Of a stretch of 6,723 bases of DNA, positions 1-6,196 are shown piece after piece. The translations under genes were made by a program, and so were the position numbers. The DNA is from Burkholderiales bacterium (GTDB lineage: Bacteria; Pseudomonadota; Gammaproteobacteria; Burkholderiales; Burkholderiaceae_C). The DNA lies in contig JAGWTL010000158.1 in NCBI GenBank assembly GCA_028869035.1, positions 1 to 6,723 of the forward strand, in the 5' to 3' direction. Under the pieces are notes generated by a model that made no database searches, was not told the origin of the DNA, and saw only the letters and a program-made list of their open reading frames with translations. The number at the start of each line of letters is the position of its first letter. Positions within the stretch are counted from its first letter, which is position 1.

Positions 1-524
1 TCGCGGCTGAACTTGTACTTGGCGGCACAGTCCTCGCCGAAGGTGCCCATGGAGCGGCCGGCCTCGTAGGCGTCTTCCAGGCCGTCGAGCATCATGTGGT
101 CGTAGATCTTGTCGTGGCCCATGCGGTAGCCGCCGCGGCCCTTGAGCATGAGATAGGGTGCGTTGGTCATGCTCTCCATGCCGCCGGCCACGATGACGTC
201 GGCGCTGCCGCCGGCCAGCATGTCGTGCGCGAACATGGCCGCGCGCATGCCCGAGCCGCACATCTTGGACAGGGTCACCGCGCCCGCGCTCTTGGGCAGG
301 CCGCCCTTGAAACCCGCCTGGCGCGCCGGGGCCTGGCCCTGGCCGGCCATCAGGCAGTTGCCCATCAGCACCTCGTTGACGAGCTCGGGGGCGATGCCCG
401 CGCGCTCGACCGCGGCCTTGATGGCCGCGCCGCCCAGGTCATGGGCCGAGAGGGAAGAGAAGTCGCCCTGGAAAGCCCCCATGGGGGTGCGGGCGGCGCC
501 GACGATGACGATGGGATCGGACAT
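1..524 (-). CDS. Acetyl-CoA acetyltransferase (thiolase), N-terminal part
   Basis: Biosynthetic-type thiolase that condenses two acetyl-CoA to acetoacetyl-CoA, or cleaves it, in the cytoplasm. The first 174 residues are visible and the rest lies beyond the left edge. The protein opens MSDPIVIVGAARTPMG, the usual thiolase beginning. The nucleophilic cysteine is Cys89 in KMCGSGMRAA, the same number as in the Zoogloea PhaA enzyme. A thiolase-type glycine stretch, VAGGMESM, follows at about residues 112-119. The ATG at 522-524 is preceded by GGAG at an 8-base spacing, which supports this start. The gene is divergent from the toxin-antitoxin block across a gap of about 100 bp, and I see no convincing promoter for it there. 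The family is secure. Whether its role is polyhydroxyalkanoate supply (phaA) or fatty-acid/ketone metabolism (atoB) cannot be decided from this fragment, so no symbol is given. Confidence 0.93.
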   Translation of the reverse strand, partial: MSDPIVIVGAARTPMGAFQGDFSSLSAHDLGGAAIKAAVERAGIAPELVNEVLMGNCLMAGQGQAPARQAGFKGGLPKSAGAVTLSKMCGSGMRAAMFAHDMLAGGSADVIVAGGMESMTNAPYLMLKGRGGYRMGHDKIYDHMMLDGLEDAYEAGRSMGTFGEDCAAKYKFSR

Positions 525-590
525 GGGTATAGCTCCGTGAAACAGGGATTGCGTGATGGTGCTATTTTGCCTTGTACCGATCGGCCACGC

Positions 591-619
591 TTGACCAGGC
601 GTAGTCGAACGATTACACT
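591..619 (+). promoter_or_regulatory. Sigma-70-type promoter of the toxin-antitoxin block
   Basis: TTGACC (591-596) and TACACT (614-619) are separated by exactly 17 bp, close to the sigma-70 consensus. Transcription would start around 625-627, which is on the toxin start codon at 626, so the message would have no leader. The region just before 626 also lacks a Shine-Dalgarno sequence, which agrees with leaderless initiation. This is inferred from sequence only. Confidence 0.6.
601..616 (+). promoter_or_regulatory. Operator-like imperfect palindrome inside the promoter
   Basis: GTAGTCG-AA-CGATTAC is an inverted repeat with 6 of 7 arm positions matching. It lies in the spacer between -35 and -10 and runs into the -10 hexamer. 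Antitoxins of the XRE type normally repress their own operon by binding palindromes at this position, so this is the best operator candidate for the antitoxin encoded at 925-1230. Binding itself is inferred. Confidence 0.4.
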
Positions 620-625
620 TCTTTC

Positions 626-921
626 ATGTTCTCGATCCGTCGAACCGACGAGTTCAACGCATGGCTGCACGGCATCAAGGACGGCATGACACACCGCCGT
701 CTGCTGGTGGGCTGCGCAAGGCCTCGCTGGGTAATCTGGGCGATGTGAAATCCGTTGGCAACGGCGTGTTTGAAATGCGCGAGCATTTTGGACCGGGCTG
801 GCGCATGTACTACGTGCAACGCGGCGCCGTGCTGGTCGTGATGCTGGGCGGTGGCGACAAATCAACGCAGGCCGCCGATATGGCCAAGGCCGTGAAACTG
901 GCGGCCACCCTTGAGGAGTGA
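626..921 (+). pseudogene. RelE/ParE-superfamily (HigB/HI1419-like) toxin, frameshifted
   Basis: Remnant of, or a single-base lesion in, a toxin of the phage Gp49/'addiction module killer protein' family (TIGR02683 type). These are RelE-fold toxins of about 100 residues that usually cleave mRNA on ribosomes. The ATG at 626 opens MFSIRRTDEFNAWLHGIKDG, a typical N-terminus, but this frame stops early at 743-745. The family's C-terminal part, from LRKASLGNLGDVK through FGPGWRMYY to the terminal KLAATLEE, is read in the next frame and stops at 919-921. The two frames join if one base is restored near the GGG at 709-711, which gives 98 residues, the normal length. The gene has no Shine-Dalgarno, as expected if its message is leaderless. 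It ends 3 bases before the antitoxin ATG. Alternatives are a sequencing error in the G run or a -1 ribosomal slip, which would restore the same 98-residue product. As written, the toxin is probably inactive. Confidence 0.85.
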
Positions 922-924
922 TGC

Positions 925-1230
925 ATGAGCAAGAAAATCCGCGCTTCCGATCTACCCGAGTTCGATTTCTCCGAGCATCTTGTTGATGATCAGGCCATCG
1001 CCGAATACCTGACCGCAGTTCTTGAGGAAAACGACCCCGCCCTGCTGGCGGCGGCGCTGGGCGACATCGCCCGCGCACGTGGCATGAGCAACATCGCCAA
1101 GGCCTCCGGCATTACACGCGAGGCGCTATATAAGGCGCTGCGAGCGGACGCGCAACCGCGCTTCGACACCGTCAACCGCGTCTGCGCGGCGCTGGGCGTC
1201 AAGCTGGTGGCGCAGCCGGTACATGCCTGA
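925..1230 (+). CDS. HigA/HI1420-like XRE-family antitoxin
   Basis: Antitoxin of the 'addiction module antidote protein' family (TIGR02684 type, downstream partner of HI1419-like toxins). It is intact at 101 residues, the usual length. The N-terminal part (about 1-40) carries the family pattern with YLTAVLEENDPALL. It is followed by ALGDIARARGMSNIA and a helix-turn-helix of lambda-repressor type over about residues 44-95, including GITREALYKAL and CAALGVKL. Such proteins neutralise the toxin by binding it and repress the operon through the DNA-binding domain. GAGGAG at 913-918, inside the end of the toxin frame, is a strong ribosome site 6 bases before the ATG, so the two genes are translationally close. 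Because the toxin frame is broken, this gene may be an orphan antitoxin kept as a regulator or as protection against related toxins. Family assignment is confident; the orphan role is inference. Confidence 0.92.
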   Translation: MSKKIRASDLPEFDFSEHLVDDQAIAEYLTAVLEENDPALLAAALGDIARARGMSNIAKASGITREALYKALRADAQPRFDTVNRVCAALGVKLVAQPVHA

Positions 1231-1247
1231 GCTGGGCATCGGCCACA

Positions 1248-1262
1248 ATGCAGTCACTGCAT
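1248..1262. promoter_or_regulatory. Perfect 15-bp palindrome between antitoxin and ORF6N gene
   Basis: ATGCAGT-C-ACTGCAT is a perfect inverted repeat with 7-bp arms around one base, in the 71-bp gap between the antitoxin stop and the ORF6N start. There is no T-tract, so it is not a terminator. Its position and form suit a repressor binding site for the downstream gene. It differs from the palindrome at 601-616, so a different binding protein would be expected. No convincing -35/-10 pair is visible next to it. Confidence 0.35.
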
Positions 1263-1301
1263 GAACAGAAGTGAACAAACTCGATCCAAGGAGAGGATTT
1301 C

Positions 1302-1913
1302 ATGACCATAAAGAATTCCTCAGCAACACCCGTGCCGTCATCCCGGATCGAAGGGCGGATTCAGGTACTGCGCGGCCAGCGGGTCATGATCGATGCCGAC
1401 CTAGCAGATCTGTATGGGGTGTCCACCAAGGCGTTGAACCAGGCTGTCAAGCGCAACGCCAACCGCTTTCCGCCGGATTTCATGTTCCAGCTCGACGCGG
1501 CCGAGAAAGCCGAGGTGGTCACAAACTGTGACCACCTCCGGAAGTTGAAATTTTCCAAGACACTGCCCTACGCCTTCACCGAACACGGCGCGATACAGGC
1601 AGCCAATGTGCTGGCGTCCAGCCAGGCGGTGGAAATGGGGATTTATGTGGTCAGGGCGTTTGTGCATCTGCGCGAGGCCGCGGGCCTGCATGCAGACATA
1701 GCCAAGCGGCTGTCTGAGCTGGAACTGAAGACGGAGAGCCTGGAACTGTCACACGGCACCTTCAGCCGCAATACGCGGCTGCAACTCAGGCAGCTACTGG
1801 ATGCCGTGCGTGAACTGACCACGCCGCCCGAGCCGCCCAAGCGCCCCATCGGGTTTGTGCCGCTGGAAGACAAGAAGAACAAGCCGGCTGGCAAGGCTGT
1901 GAAAAGACCGTAA
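1302..1913 (+). CDS. ORF6N-domain protein (phage antirepressor-type DNA-binding)
   Basis: 203 residues. The ORF6N domain occupies about residues 18-105. It begins with the RGQRVMIDADLADLYGV segment, continues with KALNQAVKRNANRFPPDF and ends at LPYAFTEHGAIQAANVL, all characteristic of the family. A helical segment at about 105-170 (VVRAFVHLRE, then LSELELKTESLEL) could form a coiled coil, as in other members. The tail is lysine- and proline-rich (EPPKRP, KKNKPAGKAVKRP). ORF6N proteins occur in phages, prophages and chromosomal islands and are thought to bind DNA or counter repressors; no specific target can be read here. The ATG at 1302 has AAGGAGAGG at 1288-1296, a very strong ribosome site. 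The gene lies 71 bp after the antitoxin with no terminator between, so it may be co-transcribed with it. It carries an unusual perfect palindrome at 1512-1538, and its last codons form the left arm of its terminator. Confidence 0.9.
   Translation: MTIKNSSATPVPSSRIEGRIQVLRGQRVMIDADLADLYGVSTKALNQAVKRNANRFPPDFMFQLDAAEKAEVVTNCDHLRKLKFSKTLPYAFTEHGAIQAANVLASSQAVEMGIYVVRAFVHLREAAGLHADIAKRLSELELKTESLELSHGTFSRNTRLQLRQLLDAVRELTTPPEPPKRPIGFVPLEDKKNKPAGKAVKRP
1512..1538. repeat. Perfect 12-bp-arm palindrome within the ORF6N coding sequence
   Basis: GAGGTGGTCACA at 1512-1523 and TGTGACCACCTC at 1527-1538 are exact reverse complements around a 3-base AAC loop. The arms encode E-V-V-T and C-D-H-L of an EVVTNCDHL segment. 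In a GC-rich gene, ACA (Thr) and TGT (Cys) are not the expected codons, yet they are the ones that pair with each other. The element could be a protein binding site or an mRNA hairpin; its function is not known. Confidence 0.85.
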
Positions 1914-1931
1914 CTCGATCCGGTCTTTTTT
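1902..1931 (+). terminator. Rho-independent terminator of the accessory block
   Basis: AAAAGACCG (1902-1910) pairs perfectly with CGGTCTTTT (1921-1929) around a 10-base loop, and the T-run is six long (1926-1931). The left arm lies in the last codons of the ORF6N gene and the stop codon is in the loop, so terminator and gene end are built as one unit. With no earlier terminator visible, it probably ends transcription of toxin, antitoxin and ORF6N genes together. Confidence 0.85.
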
Positions 1932-2228
1932 CTAGCTGGCGCCACGCGGACGGGTTGGCACGCCGGGCACCCGGGGAGATCCGTTCTCCGGCGCACGCTC
2001 GCGGGGTGAGGCGGTGGGTTGGCGTGGGTTGCTGCGTCAACACCGTGTCGGGTACGCCAGCATGCGTGTCACCGCGAATGGCGCCTGCGCCCGGACGTCC
2101 CCATCTGTGCACATCGATGTCGCCACCTCGCGTGATTTCGGCTTGGCCGAGCAACAATTTGTGCTCGCACCATGAGGCGCCCGGTCAGGCCGGAATCACG
2201 CCTGCCAAACACCGTTGAGGGCAGGGGG
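1932..2228. other. Intergenic stretch without a recognisable gene
   Basis: About 300 bp between the ORF6N terminator and the repeat next to thiC. Open frames exist on both strands here (one from 1955 to 2218 plus, one across it on the minus strand), but their translations are Arg/Pro/Ala-rich without a family resemblance and have no convincing ribosome site. I see no tRNA, no insertion-sequence ends and no target duplication. It may be decayed accessory DNA, but nothing in it proves this. Confidence 0.4.
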
Positions 2229-2270
2229 CCCCTCACCCCTGCCCTCTCCCCAGAGGGGCGAGGGGGAAGA
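2229..2270. repeat. C-rich/G-rich hairpin repeat 3' of thiC
   Basis: CCCTCTCCCC (2242-2251) pairs with GGGGCGAGGG (2255-2264) with one mismatch around a 3-base loop, preceded by a C-rich run with CCTCACCCC. This CCCTCACCCC...CCCTCTCCC...GGGG pattern is a widespread intergenic repeat of proteobacterial genomes. It lies 11 bases beyond the thiC stop, so in thiC mRNA it would form a strong 3' hairpin. There is no T-tract for intrinsic termination, but it could protect the transcript end or assist termination. Confidence 0.6.
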
Positions 2271-2281
2271 GAGCCGTCAGG

Positions 2282-4177
<1,896 letters not shown>

Positions 4178-4183
4178 GCGGGG

Positions 4184-4230
4184 CATCCTTGTCGAAGTGG
4201 CGGGGTGCTCCGAAAGGATGGTCAGACCCG
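4184..4230 (-). promoter_or_regulatory. thiC expression platform: ribosome-site sequestor and its switching strand
   Basis: On the minus strand, CATCCTT (4220 to 4214) is perfectly complementary to AAGGATG (4190 to 4184), which holds the Shine-Dalgarno AAGG and the upstream ATG; a 23-base loop separates them. The strand GGGTCTGACCATC (4229 to 4217) overlaps the CATCC arm and can instead pair 12 of 13 positions with GATGGCCAGACCC inside the TPP aptamer (4339 to 4327). The two pairings exclude each other. This predicts control of translation: TPP holds the aptamer, frees CATCCTT and hides the ribosome site. No T-tract follows any stem, so attenuation of transcription is less likely. Complementarities are read from sequence; the switching is inferred. 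Confidence 0.7.
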
Positions 4231-4283
4231 CACCCGCTTGATGGTGGGGCAGGTGCCGTGCGCGAGGGCGCGGCGGGGGTCTG

Positions 4284-4379
4284 GCTCTTCTTACGTCGGT
4301 ACGAACCGATTCAAGTTCACGGGTTTGGGTCTGGCCATCTCAGCAACACCACCATCATCGGCAGGCTGCACCCCGGAGC
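4284..4379 (-). promoter_or_regulatory. TPP riboswitch aptamer (THI element)
   Basis: Located 5' of thiC, as expected for this RNA class (Rfam RF00059). On the minus strand it starts with GCTC, then CGGGGTGC. It then shows the conserved CTGAGA at 4343-4338, then GACCC, then GTGAACTTGAATCGG. A small stem TCGG-TTCGTA...CCGA follows, then CGTAAGAAG, closed by GAGC. P1 is GCTC (4379-4376) with GAGC (4287-4284). These are the usual conserved blocks in the right order and spacing. The familiar CCTGAT block reads CTTGAA here, and the P4 stem has a U-A pair where C-G is common. It senses thiamine pyrophosphate and represses thiC. Confidence 0.93.
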
Positions 4380-4386
4380 GGGGGCG

Positions 4387-4392
4387 AGTATA
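4387..4392 (-). promoter_or_regulatory. Probable -10 box of the thiC promoter
   Basis: On the minus strand TATACT lies at 4392-4387, placing the transcription start near 4380, directly at the first base of the riboswitch aptamer. That fit is the main support. No good -35 hexamer is seen 16-18 bp upstream, where the end of nadB lies. The hexamer sits between GGGC and GCCC, so it could also lie in the loop of a short hairpin in read-through RNA from nadB. Confidence 0.5.
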
Positions 4393-4419
4393 GCCCGGCA
4401 TATCCCTTCCCGCGTGGAT

Positions 4420-6012
4420 TTACCTCGGTGGGGGCACCAGCACCGTGGGTTTGCCCACCGGGTCGGTGTCGGGGAAGTCGCGGCTGTAGTGCAGGCCACG
4501 GCTTTCGCGGCGCATCAGGGCCGACATGACGATCAGGTCGGCCACCTGCACCAGGTTGCGCAGCTCCAGCAGGTCGCGGGTGACCTGGAACTGTGAGTAG
4601 AACTCGTGGATTTCGCGTTGCAGCAGCGTGATGCGGTGGGCCGCACGCTCCAGCCGCTTGGTGGTGCGCACAATGCCCACGTAGTCCCACATGAAACGGC
4701 GCAGCTCGTGCCAGTTGTGGGTGATGACCACCATTTCGTCGGGATCGGTCACGCGGCTGTCGTCCCAGTCGGGCAGGGTGGGGCGGGCCGAGGCAGGGCT
4801 GGCCAGGATGTCGTGTACGGCTTCGCGGGCAAACACCATGCATTCCAGCAGCGAGTTGCTGGCCAGCCGGTTGGCTCCGTGCAGGCCGGTGCAGGTGGTT
4901 TCGCCCACGGCGTACAGCCCGGCCAGGTCGGTGCGGCCTTTGAGGTCGGTGACCACGCCGCCACAGGTGTAGTGGGCCGCAGGCACCACGGGGATGGGCT
5001 GGCGCGTGATGTCGATGCCCAGTTCGGCGCAGCGGGCCTTGATGTTGGGGAAGTGGGCTTCCAGAAACTCGGGGCTCTGGTGGCTGATGTCCAGGTACAC
5101 GCAGTCCACACCGTGCTTCTTCATCTCGAAGTCGATGGCGCGGGCCACCACGTCGCGCGGGGCCAGTTCTTCGCGCGGGTCGTGCTGGGGCATGAAGCGG
5201 GTGCCCCCAGCCTCGGGTGGCAGCAGCAGCTTGCCGCCTTCGCCGCGCACGGCTTCGGTGATGAGGTAGCTTTTGGCGTGCGGGTGGTACAGGCAGGTGG
5301 GGTGGAACTGGATGAACTCCATGTTGGCCACCCGGCAGCCGGCGCGCCAGGCGGCGGCAATGCCGTCGCCGGTGGCGGTGTCGGGGTTGGTGGTGTAGAG
5401 GTACACCTTGCCGGCGCCGCCCGTTGACAGCACGGTGTGGGTGGCGCCGATGGTGACCACTTCGTCCCGGTCGATGTCGAGCACATAGGCGCCGAGGCAG
5501 CGCTGGCGACCGCCGCCCTTGAGGCGCGCGGCGTTGATGAGGTCGACTGCGATGTGGCGTTCGAACACGCTGATGTTGGGATGCTGGTGCACCTGATCGA
5601 TCAGCGTCGCCTGCACCGCTGCGCCGGTGGCGTCGGCGGCGTGGATGATGCGGCGCTGGCTGTGGCCGCCTTCGCGCGTGAGATGGAAGCCGAGCTGGTT
5701 CTCCGTATCCGGCGTGAACGGCACGCCGAGCTCGATCAGCCAGTCGATGGCGGCCTTGCTGTGCTCGACCACGAAGCGGGTGGCGTCGAGATCGCAGAGG
5801 CCGGCGCCGGCGATCAGGGTGTCCTCGACGTGCGACTGGATCGTATCGCTGGGATCGAGTACTGCGGCGATGCCGCCCTGCGCCCAGGCCGAGGCGGAGT
5901 CGGCCAGGGTGCGTTTGCTGACTAGGGCCACGCGACAGGTTTTCGCAAGGCGCAGCGCCAGCGATTGGCCGGCAAGACCGCTGCCGATGATCAGAACGTC
6001 GAAATGGGGCAT
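4420..6012 (-). CDS. nadB: L-aspartate oxidase
   Basis: FAD flavoprotein that oxidises L-aspartate to iminoaspartate, the first step of NAD synthesis from aspartate, normally together with quinolinate synthase NadA. 530 residues, full length for the family. The N-terminal FAD-binding motif GSGLAG spans residues 10-15. It is followed by SAWAQGGIAA (41-50), the substrate-binding stretch HLTREGGHSQRR (110-121), EFIQFHPT (232-239), APRDVVARAI (284-293), VPAAHYTCGG (343-352) and GLHGANRLASNSLLE (376-390). These are the conserved residues of the succinate dehydrogenase/aspartate oxidase fold. A helical C-terminal domain follows (about 430-530). The ATG at 6010-6012 gives the standard opening MPHFDVLIIG, but only CCCACC precedes it, so there is no evident Shine-Dalgarno. 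nadA is not in the window. The gene is divergent from rpoE, an arrangement also known in enterobacteria. Confidence 0.97.
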   Translation of the reverse strand: MPHFDVLIIGSGLAGQSLALRLAKTCRVALVSKRTLADSASAWAQGGIAAVLDPSDTIQSHVEDTLIAGAGLCDLDATRFVVEHSKAAIDWLIELGVPFTPDTENQLGFHLTREGGHSQRRIIHAADATGAAVQATLIDQVHQHPNISVFERHIAVDLINAARLKGGGRQRCLGAYVLDIDRDEVVTIGATHTVLSTGGAGKVYLYTTNPDTATGDGIAAAWRAGCRVANMEFIQFHPTCLYHPHAKSYLITEAVRGEGGKLLLPPEAGGTRFMPQHDPREELAPRDVVARAIDFEMKKHGVDCVYLDISHQSPEFLEAHFPNIKARCAELGIDITRQPIPVVPAAHYTCGGVVTDLKGRTDLAGLYAVGETTCTGLHGANRLASNSLLECMVFAREAVHDILASPASARPTLPDWDDSRVTDPDEMVVITHNWHELRRFMWDYVGIVRTTKRLERAAHRITLLQREIHEFYSQFQVTRDLLELRNLVQVADLIVMSALMRRESRGLHYSRDFPDTDPVGKPTVLVPPPR

Positions 6013-6055
6013 GGTGGGAAGGCGCGGGCCTGAGGCCGACAGGAAACGGCCTGAA

Positions 6056-6064
6056 AATATATCA
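6056..6064 (-). promoter_or_regulatory. Probable extended -10 promoter of nadB
   Basis: On the minus strand TGATATATT (6064-6056) fits the extended -10 form TGnTATAAT with one change. A -35 is not evident at 17 bp, which extended -10 promoters can do without. Transcription would begin near 6049, giving a leader of about 37 bases. It is the only AT-rich stretch in the nadB-rpoE gap on this side. Confidence 0.45.
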
Positions 6065-6153
6065 CGCCGAATGAACTAATCCGGCGCCCTCCGGTCTGTG
6101 CATGCAGGACACATCCACGGCAAGCACTCGGGGGAGGGCCTGGCCGGGTCGGG

Positions 6154-6159
6154 TATACT
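6154..6159 (+). promoter_or_regulatory. Possible -10 box of the rpoE promoter
   Basis: TATACT lies 37 bases before the rpoE ATG, in the context GGGTATACTCGG. The expected -35 position (6131-6136) is GGGGAG, which is not a sigma-70 hexamer. I do not see the GAACTT-type -35 of an autoregulated RpoE promoter either. The -10 is therefore only a candidate. Confidence 0.35.
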
Positions 6160-6196
6160 CGGCTGCTTCAAAACGATTCCAAAAAAATACAGGCCC

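Noticed and set aside
365..1078. 237-codon minus-strand open frame across the toxin-antitoxin region
   Set aside because: It overlaps the thiolase in another frame and runs antisense to the recognisable toxin and antitoxin; its composition is Arg/Pro/Ser-rich with no domain.
1955..2218. 87-codon plus-strand open frame in the gap before thiC
   Set aside because: No ribosome site, no recognisable residues and low-complexity Arg/Pro/Ala content; it could be chance in GC-rich DNA.
4201..4270. Possible rho-independent terminator in the thiC leader
   Set aside because: The hairpin GCACCTGC/GCGGGTGC (minus strand) is real but is not followed by a T-run, so a translational switch fits better.
4606..5427. 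273-codon plus-strand open frame inside nadB
   Set aside because: Antisense to conserved nadB, with the same His/Gly/Val-rich composition of a shadow frame and no ribosome site.
6151..6165. Shared TATACTCG at the rpoE and thiC promoters as a common regulatory motif
   Set aside because: Both are explained as ordinary -10 hexamers followed by CG; an 8-base match with no wider similarity is not enough.
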